NCBI RefSeq assembly: GCF_002355515.1
Contig: NZ_AP014809.1
Span: 5,356,501-5,420,500 of the forward strand
Length of the DNA: 64,000 bases
Direction: 5' to 3'
Source: Methylorubrum populi
GTDB taxonomy: Bacteria; Pseudomonadota; Alphaproteobacteria; Rhizobiales; Beijerinckiaceae
Shown: positions 34,383 through 44,007 of the stretch, in pieces
Numbering within the stretch: position 1 is the first letter of the stretch
How the letters are laid out: each line of letters starts with the position of its first letter
Program-made: the position numbers and the translations under genes
The notes under the pieces: generated by a model
The model's database searches: none
What the model was told of the DNA's origin: nothing
Seen by the model: only the letters and a program-made list of their open reading frames with translations

Positions 34383-35366
34383 ATGCTGCCCGCCTACGGC
34401 CTCTACACCCACATCCGCGCGAACGAGGTCCGGTCCCGCACCCTCCTCCTCGGCCTGTTCGTCCTCAATCTCGTGCTGGCCTACGGCGTGGCCCTCGTCG
34501 TGCGGGCGATGCAGGCCGCCCTGCCGGTTGGAACGGTCTCCGGCTTCGGCGCCTATCTGCGCGCGGCGATGCATGACCTTGTCTGGGTCGGGCCGCTGGC
34601 CGTCGCCGGAACCGTCCTCTGGCTCTTCGTCGCCTTTCACGCTCACCAAGCCCTCGTTTCCGGCGTGGTCGGCGCCCGCCTGCTGGCGCGGCCGGAGGCG
34701 CCCGGCCTGCATCGCCTGCTCGAAGACCTGTGCATCTCGCGGGGCATCACCGTCCCGGCGCTGCAGATCGTGGACGATTCCGCGCTGAACGCCTACGCCA
34801 CGGGCCTCAACCCGCAGCAATACGCGATCACGGTGACGACCGGCCTCATGGCAGCGCTCGATGCCCGGGAGATGCGGGCGGTGCTTGCCCATGAATTGAC
34901 CCATATCCGCAACGACGACGTGCGGACGATGATGCTGGCCGTCGTGATCGCGGGCCTCTACGCCTTCGTGGCGGAGGGGATGGCCCGGGCCGACCTGATG
35001 CGCGCGCCAGCGCAGGGCGACGGCAAGAGGACGGGCGCCGTCCCGGCGATGCTCCTCGGTGCGGCGCTGATCGTGCTCGCCTGGGTCCTGTCCCAGGCGA
35101 TCCGCTTCGCCCTCTCGCGCAGCCGCGAATACGTCGCGGATGCCGGAGCGGTGGAATTGACCAAGGATCCGGACGCGCTGATCTCGGCGCTTCTCAAGAT
35201 CTCCGGGCGCGGCGATCTGGTGCGCGCACCCTCCGGGGTCATGGAACTCTGCTTCGACAATCCGCGCTCGGGTTTTCTCGACCTGCTGGCGACCCATCCC
35301 CCGGTCGAGGACCGGATCGGTGCGATCATGCGCTACGCCGGCGGACGGATGCCGTGGGGAGCCTGA
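34383..35366 (+). CDS. Membrane M48 metalloprotease (HtpX-like)
   Basis: About 327 residues. Two N-terminal membrane helices (LLLGLFVLNLVLAYGVALVV and LAVAGTVLWLFVAFHAHQAL), the zinc motif AVLAHELTHIRNDD (HExxH), two more helices, and the distal glutamate in RSREYVADAGAVEL; it ends ATHPPVEDRI as in HtpX. It degrades or processes misfolded membrane proteins. ATG at 34383 was chosen because MLPAYGLYTHIRAN matches the family N-terminus; an ATG at 34338 inside lemA is the alternative. Confidence 0.88.
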   Translation: MLPAYGLYTHIRANEVRSRTLLLGLFVLNLVLAYGVALVVRAMQAALPVGTVSGFGAYLRAAMHDLVWVGPLAVAGTVLWLFVAFHAHQALVSGVVGARLLARPEAPGLHRLLEDLCISRGITVPALQIVDDSALNAYATGLNPQQYAITVTTGLMAALDAREMRAVLAHELTHIRNDDVRTMMLAVVIAGLYAFVAEGMARADLMRAPAQGDGKRTGAVPAMLLGAALIVLAWVLSQAIRFALSRSREYVADAGAVELTKDPDALISALLKISGRGDLVRAPSGVMELCFDNPRSGFLDLLATHPPVEDRIGAIMRYAGGRMPWGA

Positions 35367-35475
35367 GCGCAAACGAGATCCGGTCCATCGATCGCTGCAA
35401 GGCGGGTTCGAGCTGCTCCCGAACACCGCGCGGGCCCGCCGATACGGGCTCCGCTGCGATCGACCATGGTCTGAA

Positions 35476-36156
35476 TCAGGGCGTTCTCACCATCTCGAGC
35501 GGCTTGCCGCCCTCCCTCTTGGCAAAGCTCTCGGGTCCCGACGGTTCAAGGCTCAGGGACGTTTCCGGCTTGCCGTAGAGCATCAGCGTGAAGTCCTCGA
35601 CGCGGACCGAGTCGAGCTTGAGCCGCGCGATGGCGGGATCGCAGGGCGTGCCGGTCTTGAGCGTCAGTTCGGTCTCGCCGTCCTTCGGCGACCGCGCGAG
35701 GGTGAGCGGGCACAGACTCGGTCCGCCGGGGCGGCGAAGCACCCACGATCCAACGAGGGCGGGGGCGTAGGGCGCGCGCTCGACGCCGGGCTTGGTCCGG
35801 ACCATGAAGTGGACCGGCGGCGCCTCGAACGACGTCTTCATGATCGTGGTCTCGTCCTCCCCGAATTCGAGGAGCATTTTGCCGTCCGGGGCGAAGAGGC
35901 GGATGCCGGACTGGTAGTCCCAGGCGCTCGCCCGTGCCACGGCCGGCAGGCGCGCGGCGCAGGCCTCGGCGGGGGTCGCCCGCCACAGCTTGCCCGCAGG
36001 CTCGGCCGACAGCGTCACGCGGCATCCCGGCCGGCCATCATCGGTGGCGATGAGCCACTCGCCGACGCTGTCCTTGATGAAGGAGGGGGTGGGAGCGGCT
36101 CCGGCCCCGGAGCTTGATGCGAGCAGGAGGATCGCGGCGAGGAGCCGGTCGCGCAT
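35476..36156 (-). CDS. Secreted AprI/Inh-type protease inhibitor-like protein
   Basis: 226 residues with a signal peptide (MRDRLLAAILLLASSSGAGA). The mature part appears as two copies of the small Inh/Omp19 beta-barrel: GEWLIATDDGRPGCRVTLSA with LRLFAPDGKMLLEF-like strands, then VGSWVLRRPGGPSLCPLTLA with GTPCDPAIARLKLDSVRVED and a final FTLMLYGKPETS. Inh proteins protect periplasmic components from metalloproteases; a metalloprotease gene is convergent nearby (HtpX-like). It follows the OmpA gene by 10 bases. Confidence 0.75.
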   Translation of the reverse strand: MRDRLLAAILLLASSSGAGAAPTPSFIKDSVGEWLIATDDGRPGCRVTLSAEPAGKLWRATPAEACAARLPAVARASAWDYQSGIRLFAPDGKMLLEFGEDETTIMKTSFEAPPVHFMVRTKPGVERAPYAPALVGSWVLRRPGGPSLCPLTLARSPKDGETELTLKTGTPCDPAIARLKLDSVRVEDFTLMLYGKPETSLSLEPSGPESFAKREGGKPLEMVRTP

Positions 36157-36166
36157 GAGAGGCCTG

Positions 36167-37255
36167 TCAGTTCTGCTTGACCAGTTCGACGCGCCGGTTC
36201 TTGGCGCGGCCTTCCTCGGTCTCGTTGCTCGCCAGTGGCGCGGCCATGCCGACTCCCTGCGCCGCCATGCGGCCTGCCGGGATGCCTGCACTCGTCAGAG
36301 CGGCGACGACCGCCTGGGCGCGGCGGCGCGAGAGATCGAGATTGTAGTCGATCCCCGCTTGGTTATCGGTGTGCCCGACCACGAGAACCTTCGTCGCGGG
36401 GGCGCCGCGCAGAAAGCTCACCAGTTCCGCGAGTTGCGGCCGGCTCTCCGGCTTGATGTCGGCCTTCGCCGTGTCGAACTGGATGGCGTAGAGCGCGACG
36501 CGGCCCTCCTGCGCGAGCCCCTGCCCCATCGCGCTGGCGGCGGTCGTTTCCATCCGCTGTTCGCGCTTGGCGGTCTCCACCGTGACGACCAGGGTCACCA
36601 GCCGGCCGACCCAGGCCTTGCAGTTCGAGCCGGCGGACACGTCGCCGACGGTCCAGGCCAGCACCGCCGCCTTCCCGCCCGCCTTGGGCAGGTCGAGCAG
36701 GGTGTAGCGCTGGCCGGAGCGGTCCTCCTGCAGCACGCACTCGGTCCACGGCCCGGCGATCATGTCGTAGGGATAGAGCATGTGGATGATGCCGGTCTTG
36801 CTGCCGCCGGAGCGCGCCGCCTTCACGGCCGAGCCGCCGCACGCGTCGCCGCTGCACTCGAACAGCACGCTGCCGCCCGCATCCTTGACCGCCTGCTGAT
36901 AGCCTCGCACGACCTCGAGGGCCGAGCGGCCTTCCGGCTGCAGATAGCTCATCCGCGTGAGCCGTCCCTCGACGGTCAGGGGCTCCGGGGGCAGGTAGAC
37001 GTCGTTGTTGTGAGCGTCCACCTTGTCGGATTGCCGCTCCAGCGGTGCGTTCGGAAGACGGATCTCGTCGAAGGCGCTGTCCCGGCTCTCCAGCAGGATC
37101 CCGCCGGCATAGCGGGGCAGGACCGATGCATCGCGCGCGCCGGGGGCATCGCCGGGCGGGATCGCGCCCGCCTTGAGCGGCGGCGAGGCTGGCCGCGCCG
37201 GCGGCGGCCCCGCCGCCATCAGCAGCAGCGCGGCGCATGCGAACAGGCGCTTCAT
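36167..37255 (-). CDS. OmpA-family protein with DUF4892-like N-domain
   Basis: 362 residues with a signal peptide (MKRLFACAALLLMAAG). Residues about 60-240 resemble DUF4892 (VEGRLTRMSYLQPEGRSALE, VVRGYQQAVKDAGGSVLFEC). The C-terminal 110 residues are an OmpA-like peptidoglycan-binding domain: IQFDTAKADIKPESRPQLAE, VVGHTDNQAGIDYNLDLSRR, RAQAVVAAL and NRRVELVKQ. It probably anchors the outer envelope to peptidoglycan. Operon with the inhibitor-like gene downstream. The AT-rich 363 bases upstream should hold the promoter. Confidence 0.87.
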   Translation of the reverse strand: MKRLFACAALLLMAAGPPPARPASPPLKAGAIPPGDAPGARDASVLPRYAGGILLESRDSAFDEIRLPNAPLERQSDKVDAHNNDVYLPPEPLTVEGRLTRMSYLQPEGRSALEVVRGYQQAVKDAGGSVLFECSGDACGGSAVKAARSGGSKTGIIHMLYPYDMIAGPWTECVLQEDRSGQRYTLLDLPKAGGKAAVLAWTVGDVSAGSNCKAWVGRLVTLVVTVETAKREQRMETTAASAMGQGLAQEGRVALYAIQFDTAKADIKPESRPQLAELVSFLRGAPATKVLVVGHTDNQAGIDYNLDLSRRRAQAVVAALTSAGIPAGRMAAQGVGMAAPLASNETEEGRAKNRRVELVKQN

Positions 37256-37618
37256 CGTATCCTCGTCGTCAGTCCGGCCGTGGCGTATACTGACTTCGCT
37301 GCGATTCGACAAATCAATGCTGCGAGCGGCGACGCGGAATAAGATTGATCATTGAGGTAGAATTTTTTTATTTGAATAAATATTCCGGCATATTTCATAA
37401 ATTTCAAGTATTTTGCGGCAAAATGCCCTTTGTGGATGTGACGTTTTGATCTGAATTTTTTAAATTTCTGTATTCAATCGCTTATAAGATTAAAATCGAT
37501 CAGATGGGAAGGTTCGCGTCGATTGAGCGCGGGATCGAATGCCGGTTTCGGCCGCTCGACGCCGCGCGTTGATCGATGGCGGTGCCGAGCTGAGCCATGC
37601 TGCTCGACCGTCGCAGGT
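37256..37618. other. AT-rich gene-free region
   Basis: No gene is visible. From about 37335 to 37500 the sequence is strikingly AT-rich (runs of T and A, TATTTGAATAAATATT-like inverted stretches) against a GC-rich background, consistent with the OmpA promoter on the minus strand. The last 120 bases, downstream of mrpG, are GC-rich and featureless. Confidence 0.45.
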
Positions 37619-37960
37619 TCACGGCTCCGGCGGCGCGCCCGGATTCTTCTCGGTGCGGTCGCGATGGGCAGCGGCGCGGGCGAGCAGCAGCATCGTCACC
37701 GGCGTCGTGAGCGTGATGAACAGGCCGATCAGCGTATCGCGGAGGACGATGTGACCCTCGACGAACGAGAGCAGCAGCATCGAGCCGGCCAGGATGAGGA
37801 AGGCGCCCAGCGTCGCTCCGAGCGTCGGGGCATGGACGCGCTCGTAGAAGGACTTCAGGCGGATCAGCCCCAGCGCCCCGGTCAGCGAGAAGCCGGCGCC
37901 GCCGACCGCCAGCACCACGACGATCCAGGCTACCCAGGCGGGCAGGTCGGGACCGTTCAT
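37619..37960 (-). CDS. mrpG: Mrp Na+(K+)/H+ antiporter subunit G
   Basis: 113 residues with three membrane helices. The MrpG/PhaG signature FSLTGALGLIRLKSFYERVH and APTLGATLG is clear. Last gene of the Mrp operon; its ATG overlaps the stop of mrpF by 4 bases. Small accessory subunit of the multi-subunit cation/proton antiporter. Confidence 0.92.
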   Translation of the reverse strand: MNGPDLPAWVAWIVVVLAVGGAGFSLTGALGLIRLKSFYERVHAPTLGATLGAFLILAGSMLLLSFVEGHIVLRDTLIGLFITLTTPVTMLLLARAAAHRDRTEKNPGAPPEP

Positions 37961-38241
37961 TGGATCACCTCGCCCTGCATCAGGAACTTGGCCAGCGCTA
38001 CCGTGGCGGTGAAGCCGATCATGCCGAGGATCAGTGCTGCCTCGAAATAGAGCCCGCTGCCGGTGCGCATGCCGTGGACGACGATCGCCAGCATGCCGTT
38101 GAGGTAGAGCGTGTCGAGGCCGAGGATGCGGTCCTGGGCGCGGGGGCCGCGCAGCATCCGCCACGCGGCGAGCGCCATCGCCAGCACCAGCATGCCTTGG
38201 GCGAGGCCGAGGCCCCAGTCGAGGACGGCGGCGGCGCTCAC
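37957..38241 (-). CDS. mrpF: Mrp antiporter subunit F
   Basis: 94 residues, three membrane helices. MrpF motifs: RMLRGPRAQDRILGLDTLYL and GLYFEAALILGMIGFTATVA with the chain end ALAKFLMQGEVIQ. GTG start at 38241 overlapping the mrpE stop (GTGA). MrpF interacts with MrpG and MrpE in the antiporter complex. Confidence 0.92.
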   Translation of the reverse strand: MSAAAVLDWGLGLAQGMLVLAMALAAWRMLRGPRAQDRILGLDTLYLNGMLAIVVHGMRTGSGLYFEAALILGMIGFTATVALAKFLMQGEVIQ

Positions 38242-38726
38242 GCGAAGATCTCCATCAGTGGACGCTCGTAGCGGTCCTTGACGCGGCGGACCCAGCCCTC
38301 GCTGTCGGTGTCGTCGAGGAGGTGCATGAGCAGGCGCCCGGTATGGGAATCGTACTGGACCCAGAGGGTGCCGGGCGTGGCGGTCAGAATGATCGACAGC
38401 ACCGACAGGCCGAAGGACGACCGCATGTCGAGGGGGACCGAGACGAAGCCGGTGCGCCGCTCGCCGCGGTGCAGGCCGAGGATGATGCTGGCGACGTCGA
38501 GGTTGGAGCGCAGCATGTCGTAGAGCACGGTGAACAGCAGCCGGACGGCGAGGCCGGGTCGGCGGACCCGGACCGGCGCGGGGCGCAGCGCCCGCATCAC
38601 CGCGGGCACGGTCAGCCCGATCAGGAGCGCGAGCACGATGTTGCCCGGGCTCGGAGGCGCGTTCAGCACCAGCCACATCAGGGTGAGGCCGGCGGAAAGG
38701 AAGGGATGGGGCAGCACGGTGCTCAC
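38238..38726 (-). CDS. mrpE: Mrp antiporter subunit E
   Basis: 162 residues. N-terminal hydrophobic hairpin (LTLMWLVLNAPPSPGNIVLA), then VLYDMLRSNLDVASIILGLH and SSFGLSVLSIILTATPGTLW, the conserved core of MnhE/PhaE. GTG start overlapping the mrpD stop. Required for assembly and activity of the complex. Confidence 0.92.
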   Translation of the reverse strand: MSTVLPHPFLSAGLTLMWLVLNAPPSPGNIVLALLIGLTVPAVMRALRPAPVRVRRPGLAVRLLFTVLYDMLRSNLDVASIILGLHRGERRTGFVSVPLDMRSSFGLSVLSIILTATPGTLWVQYDSHTGRLLMHLLDDTDSEGWVRRVKDRYERPLMEIFA

Positions 38727-40375
38727 GATCCCGCTCCCGCCTTGCTTCGAGCGGCATCCTTGCCGGCCCCGGTACTGGCACCTTTGCCCGCACCCGAGTC
38801 GAGCACGGCGCGGACATAGTCCTGCGGTTGCGACAGCCAGCGCACCGTGGCCTCGGTGTAGGCCAGCGCCGGCCCGGCCCAGAGAGCGAGCGCCACGCAG
38901 GCCGCGAGCAGGACGCTCAGGCTCGCGAGTTCCGGCGAGCGCAGCACCGGGGGCGGGTCGTCGTGCGGCACCCAGAGGCTGAAGATTCCGAGGCGGACCA
39001 GAGGAATCAGGGTGCCGAGGCTCGACAGCGTGAGCACGGCGATCAGCCACCAGGCCGCGGCGGTCATCGTGCCGGAGGCGAGGCCCGAGAACATCGCGAG
39101 CTTGCCGACGAAGCCGGCGAGCGGCGGAATGCCGGCGAGCATCAGCGTGCAGAGCAGGAAGCCGCCGCCGAGGATCGCCACGGCGGCGGGGATTGCCCGG
39201 CCGATTTCGGTGGCGCCGGCATCGTCGAACGGGTCGCGATACTCGTCGGCGAAGACGGGCTGCGCCGCGTCCGCCGGATCGCGGCCGCGCTGGAGGATCT
39301 CGGCCAGCAGGAACAGGGCGGCGGCGGCGAAGGTCGAGCCGACGAGGTAGTAGAGCGCGCCCGAGAGCGCCCCGTCGCTGCCTGTGCCGAGCGCCGCGAG
39401 CACGGTGCCCGAGGAGATCATCACGGCATAGCCCGCTGCCCGCGTCAGCTCGCGCGCGGCGAGGATCCCAATCGTTCCGAAGGCGATCGTCGCGAGACCG
39501 GTCGCGAGGATCCAGGTCTGGCCGAACCCCTCCGAGCTGCCGGCCCCGAACAGGAGCAGGCTCAGGCGGATCACGACGTAGACGCCGACCTTGCTGAGGA
39601 TCGCCAGGATCGCCGCCGCTGGGGCCGTGGCGGCGGCGTAGGTGGTCGGCAGCCAGAAGCCGAGGGGCCAGGCGCTGCACTTGATGAGGAAGGCGACGCC
39701 GAGCACGGCGCAGCCGACCTCGAACAGCGCGGCCTCGCCGGGCGGACCGGCGAGGCGCCGGGCGAGGTCGGCCATGTTGAGCGTTCCCGTCGTGCCGTAG
39801 ATCAGGCTGACGCCGACGAGGAAGAACAGCGAGGCGACGAGGTTGACGGCGATGTAACCGAGCCCGGCGCGGATGCGCGTCTCGCCCGAGCCGTGCAGCA
39901 CGAGCCCGTAGGAGGCGGCCAGCATCACCTCGAAGAACACGAACAGGTTGAACACGTCGCCGGTGAGGAAGGCGCCGTTCACCCCCATCAGGAGCAGCAG
40001 GAACAGGCCGTGGAAGCGCGGTCCCGCCCGGCCCCAGCGGGCGAAGGAGAAGACGAGGGCGGACAGCCCCAGCACGCCGGACAGCGTCAGCATCATCGCC
40101 GAGAGCCGGTCGGCCACCAGCACGATGCCGTAGGGCGCGGCCCAGTTGCCGAGGCGGTAGACCTCCGGCGCCTGAGTGACCCGGGTCACGAGGACGAGGG
40201 CGGTGGCGAGCATCGCCAGCACCGTGGCGAGGCTGAGCGCCGACTTCAGGCGGTGGCGCCGCTCGTCCATCAGGAACATGGCGCCGGCGACTGCGATCGG
40301 CAGCACGATCGGCAGCACGATGAGATGGTCGGACCACAGGACCGCGCCGGGTCCGCTCAGGAGAGGCGCGGTCAT
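38723..40375 (-). CDS. mrpD: Mrp antiporter subunit D (NuoN/NuoM-like)
   Basis: 550 residues with about 14 membrane helices, homologous to proton-pumping complex I subunits. Visible motifs include FFEVMLAASYGLVLHGSGET, IKCSAWPLGFWLPTTYAAAT (conserved lysine before the HAP-type helix) and LAGIPPLAGFVGKLAMFSGL. ATG start at 40375 overlapping the mrpC stop. A hydrophilic Gly/Ala/Lys C-terminal tail of about 20 residues is unusual. Confidence 0.93.
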   Translation of the reverse strand: MTAPLLSGPGAVLWSDHLIVLPIVLPIAVAGAMFLMDERRHRLKSALSLATVLAMLATALVLVTRVTQAPEVYRLGNWAAPYGIVLVADRLSAMMLTLSGVLGLSALVFSFARWGRAGPRFHGLFLLLLMGVNGAFLTGDVFNLFVFFEVMLAASYGLVLHGSGETRIRAGLGYIAVNLVASLFFLVGVSLIYGTTGTLNMADLARRLAGPPGEAALFEVGCAVLGVAFLIKCSAWPLGFWLPTTYAAATAPAAAILAILSKVGVYVVIRLSLLLFGAGSSEGFGQTWILATGLATIAFGTIGILAARELTRAAGYAVMISSGTVLAALGTGSDGALSGALYYLVGSTFAAAALFLLAEILQRGRDPADAAQPVFADEYRDPFDDAGATEIGRAIPAAVAILGGGFLLCTLMLAGIPPLAGFVGKLAMFSGLASGTMTAAAWWLIAVLTLSSLGTLIPLVRLGIFSLWVPHDDPPPVLRSPELASLSVLLAACVALALWAGPALAYTEATVRWLSQPQDYVRAVLDSGAGKGASTGAGKDAARSKAGAGS

Positions 40376-40740
40376 GGATGCGGGTTCTCCGGTGTCGGCT
40401 CGGCGTGGTGCGGCTCGCGGCCGTCGACGTGGTCGTTGCCGGTGACGCCGCGGGCGGCGAGCAGCACGACGAGGAACAGGGCGGTGAGCGCGAAGCTGAT
40501 CACCAGCGCGGTGAGCACCAGCGCCTGCGGCACCGGATCGTCGACCGAGACGACCTCGGCGCCCTTCCCCAACACCGGCGGTGCGCCGACGGTGAGCCGG
40601 CCCATGGCGAAGATGAACAGGTTGACGGCGTAGCTCAGCAGCGACAGCCCGAGCGCCACCTGGAAGGTGCGCGGGCGCAGCATCAGCCATACGCCGGAGG
40701 CGGCCAGAATGCCGATTCCGGCCGACAGCACGATCTCCAT
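40372..40740 (-). CDS. mrpC: Mrp antiporter subunit C (NuoK-like)
   Basis: 122 residues, three helices: IVLSAGIGILAASGVWLMLR, FQVALGLSLLSYAVNLFIFA and DPVPQALVLTALVISFALTA, the NuoK/MnhC signature. Its ATG overlaps the stop of mrpAB by one base (TAATG). The C-terminal tail is polar. Confidence 0.93.
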   Translation of the reverse strand: MEIVLSAGIGILAASGVWLMLRPRTFQVALGLSLLSYAVNLFIFAMGRLTVGAPPVLGKGAEVVSVDDPVPQALVLTALVISFALTALFLVVLLAARGVTGNDHVDGREPHHAEPTPENPHP

Positions 40741-43667
40741 TACGCCGTCTCCTCGGCGGCCCGCTCGGCTTCCGCCTCGCTGCTGCGGGTGCGGCGCAGG
40801 GATTGGTGGGCGAGCGCCACCAGCATCAGGGCGCTCGCGCCGACCACCAGCACCATGATCCCGAGATCGAACACCAGGGCGCTCGCCGCCGGCACCTTTC
40901 CGAGCAGAGGCAGCTCCCAATAGGCGAAATAGGCGGTGAGGAAGGGCCGTCCGAACACCCAGGAGGCCGCTCCGGCCGCGACCGCGATCAGCAGGCCGAG
41001 GCCGATCCACGCGATCGGCTGGATCCGCAGGCGCTCCTCCACCCACTGCGCGCCGCAGGCCATGTATTGCAGGATGAAGGCGATGGTGAGCGCGATGCCG
41101 GCGGCGAAGCCGCCGCCGGGCAGGTCGTGCCCGCGCAGGAACAGGTGCAGCGACAGGAGGATGATGAAGGGGAACAGCCACGTCATCACCACCCGCGGCA
41201 CGAGCAGCGCGTCGGCGGCGGTGTCGCCGGGCTTGCGGCCCTCGCGGGCGCGGTCATAGGCGTCGTGACTGTGCTGCTGCTTCGGCCGCTCCAAGCTGTC
41301 CGGCGCCGGGCGGAAACGGCGCAGCAGGGCGAATACCGTGAGCCCGACGATGCCGAGCACCGAGATCTCGCCCAGCGTGTCGAAGGCGCGGAAATCGACC
41401 AGCAGCACGTTGACGACGTTGCGTCCGCCGGCCTGCGGATAGGCCTCCTCGATGAACCAGCGGGCGATGCCGTCGCCGGCCGGGCGGGTCATCACCGCGT
41501 AGGCGAGCCCGGCGAGACCGAGGCCGACGCAGGCGGCGATGCAGAGATCGATGATGCGGCGGCGGCGCGCCCGCGCCCGTTCCGAGGGCGGAGCGGGGAT
41601 CGCCGCGTCGCGCTTGGGCAGCCAACGCAGGCCCAGCAGCAGCATGACCGTGGTGACGATCTCGACGAGGATCTGCGTCACCGCGAGATCCGGCGCCGAG
41701 AGCCAGAGGAAGGTCAGGCTGCTCACCAGACCCGCTCCGCCGACGAAGATCGTGGCCGAGAGGCGATGGTACTTCGCCCGCTCCGCCGCGCCGACCGCGC
41801 AGGCCGCGCCGACGATCCACATCAGCGCGAAGGCCGGATCGAAGGGCGTCAGTCGGCCCGGCGCGAACAGGTCGAGCCCGCGGGCCATGCCCGCCGCGAG
41901 CGCCGCGAGGAGGGCGGCGAGGAACAGGATGCGCAGTTGCGGCTGGAGCCGCTCGGCGCCGAACCACTGCTCCAGGACGCGGGCGCCCTTGGTCAGGCCG
42001 GTCATCAGCCGCTCGAACAGCCGGCCGCCGTCGAGCCGGTCCATCAGCCAGGGACCGCCGCGGGGATTGGTGTCGATGCGCTTGCCGAACAGGACGTAGA
42101 GCAGCACGCCGCCGACGAGGGCGGTCATGCTAAGCACCAGCGGCAGGTTAAAGCCGTGCCAGATCGCCAGGCTGTAGGTCGGGGCGTCCGCGCCGAACAC
42201 CGCGCTCACGGCACGCTCGAGCGCCGGACCGATGGTCAGGTTCGGCACGAGGCCGATGGCGATGCAGGTGAGGACGAGCAATTCGATCGGGATGCGCATC
42301 CACCGAACCGGCTCGTGCGGCTCGTGCGGCAGGTCGTGCGGCGGCGGGCCGAAGAAGGTCTGGCGGATGAAGCGCAGCGAGTAGAGCATGGTGAAGGCGC
42401 TGGCGAGCGTCGCCAGAACCGGCAGGGCGATGTGGATCGGGTGGTCGCCCATGTTGTCGACCGCCTCGGACAGGAACATCTCCTTGGAGAGGAAGCCGTT
42501 GAGCAGCGGCACGCCGGCCATCGCCGCGGCGGCGACCATGGCGAGCGTGCCCGTGTAGGGCATCGCCCGCCACAGGCCCGAGAGGCGGCGCATGTCGCGC
42601 GTCCCCGTCTCGTGGTCGATGATGCCCACCGCCATGAACAGCGACGCCTTGAAGGTGGCGTGGTTCACCGTGTGGAAGATCGCCGCGACCACGGCGAGCG
42701 GCGAGTTGAGGCCGAGCAGCAGCGTGATCAGCCCGAGATGGCTGATGGTCGAGTAGGCGAGCAGACCTTTCAGGTCGTGCTGGAAGATCGCGCTCCACGA
42801 GCCGACCAGCAGGGTCGCCATGCCGGCGCTGCCGACGATCCAGTACCATTGCTCGGTGCCCGAGAGCACCGGCCACAGGCGGATCATCAGGAAGATGCCG
42901 GCCTTCACCATGGTGGCCGAGTGCAGGTAGGCGCTGATCGGCGTCGGCGCCGCCATGGCGCGGGGCAGCCAGATGTGGAACGGGAATTGGGCCGACTTGG
43001 TGAGCGCGCCCATGAGCACCAGCACCAGGGCCGGCAGATAGAGCGGGCTGTTGCGGATCGTGTCGCCGGAGGCCAGCACCGTGTCGAGGTCGTAGCTGCC
43101 GACGATGCGCCCGATCAGGATCGTACCGACGAGAAGGCACAGACCGCCCGCCGCGGTGATCGTCAGCGACATCCGCGCGCCGTCGCGGGCCGCTGCGTTA
43201 TCGTACCAGTAGCCGATCAGCAGGAACGAGACGATGCTCGTCAGCTCCCAGAACAGGACCAGCTGGATCAGGTTGCCGGACAGCACGATGCCGAGCATCG
43301 CGCCGACGAAGGCGAGAAAATAGGAGAACAGCCGCGGCACGGGATCGGCGGCGGCCATGTAGTAGCGCGCGTAGAGAACCACGAGCGCGCCGATGGCGAG
43401 CACCAGCACGCAGAACAACCAGGCGAGGCCGTCGAGCCGCAGCACGAGGTTGACGCCGAGGCTCGGCAGCCACTCGACCGCATGGACGACGGTGCTGCCT
43501 CCGGCCAGCTGCGGCGTCAGCGCGAGGATGCAGCCGAGGCTGGCCAGCGTCACGAATCCGGCGAGCAGGGCGGCGGCCGTGCGGGCATGGCTCGGCAGGG
43601 CTCCCGTGAGCACGGAGCCCACGAAGGGAAGGATCGCGGCGGCGGCAAGAAGAGCGTTGGACGACAT
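40740..43667 (-). CDS. mrpA: Fused Mrp antiporter subunits A and B
   Basis: 975 residues. The N-terminal ~780 residues are MrpA, NuoL-like: LVLFWELTSIVSFLLIGYWY, SAQFPFHIWLPRAMAAPTPI (with SAYLHSATMVKAGI), and AIFHTVNHATFKASLFMAVG. After an A-C-terminal segment comes the MrpB region: PRVVMTWLFPFIILLSLHLF, LPGGGFAAGIALTIAFILQY. The A-B fusion is the form seen in rhizobial Pha systems. The complex exchanges Na+ or K+ for H+ across the inner membrane, important for alkali and salt tolerance. First gene of the operon; ATG at 43667. Confidence 0.93.
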   Translation of the reverse strand: MSSNALLAAAAILPFVGSVLTGALPSHARTAAALLAGFVTLASLGCILALTPQLAGGSTVVHAVEWLPSLGVNLVLRLDGLAWLFCVLVLAIGALVVLYARYYMAAADPVPRLFSYFLAFVGAMLGIVLSGNLIQLVLFWELTSIVSFLLIGYWYDNAAARDGARMSLTITAAGGLCLLVGTILIGRIVGSYDLDTVLASGDTIRNSPLYLPALVLVLMGALTKSAQFPFHIWLPRAMAAPTPISAYLHSATMVKAGIFLMIRLWPVLSGTEQWYWIVGSAGMATLLVGSWSAIFQHDLKGLLAYSTISHLGLITLLLGLNSPLAVVAAIFHTVNHATFKASLFMAVGIIDHETGTRDMRRLSGLWRAMPYTGTLAMVAAAAMAGVPLLNGFLSKEMFLSEAVDNMGDHPIHIALPVLATLASAFTMLYSLRFIRQTFFGPPPHDLPHEPHEPVRWMRIPIELLVLTCIAIGLVPNLTIGPALERAVSAVFGADAPTYSLAIWHGFNLPLVLSMTALVGGVLLYVLFGKRIDTNPRGGPWLMDRLDGGRLFERLMTGLTKGARVLEQWFGAERLQPQLRILFLAALLAALAAGMARGLDLFAPGRLTPFDPAFALMWIVGAACAVGAAERAKYHRLSATIFVGGAGLVSSLTFLWLSAPDLAVTQILVEIVTTVMLLLGLRWLPKRDAAIPAPPSERARARRRRIIDLCIAACVGLGLAGLAYAVMTRPAGDGIARWFIEEAYPQAGGRNVVNVLLVDFRAFDTLGEISVLGIVGLTVFALLRRFRPAPDSLERPKQQHSHDAYDRAREGRKPGDTAADALLVPRVVMTWLFPFIILLSLHLFLRGHDLPGGGFAAGIALTIAFILQYMACGAQWVEERLRIQPIAWIGLGLLIAVAAGAASWVFGRPFLTAYFAYWELPLLGKVPAASALVFDLGIMVLVVGASALMLVALAHQSLRRTRSSEAEAERAAEETA

Positions 43668-44007
43668 CAACCCGGGCGAGATGCAGGCTCGGGAGCGGCC
43701 TGAGTGGCGAGGAGGGGCGGCGCATGCGATCGAGGCCGCTCGCCGGGGCGGGCGCGGCACTCGTGCTCGCACTTAAGGCATGCCCGAAGGCCCGGCCGCA
43801 AGTGAAGCGCGAGAAAAGGCGAAATCGATCCGATGGTTGCGCGGCGTGAGAATCCACACGTCGCCGGCCGGATCCCCCGAGCCTTGCGGGACCGCCGATC
43901 GCGCGCCCTCTCCGCCCCGCGATCGCTCAGGCGACGGATCCGGCGCCTCTTGCTCTACTATCCCGGCTCGACGCCGGGCGTGCGGCACCCGGCCCTCGGC
44001 TTCGGCC
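43668..44007. other. Gene-free stretch upstream of mrpAB
   Basis: 340 bases without a convincing gene. It probably includes the mrp promoter on the minus strand and the end of the small gene at 44008. No strong hairpin or motif is evident. Confidence 0.4.
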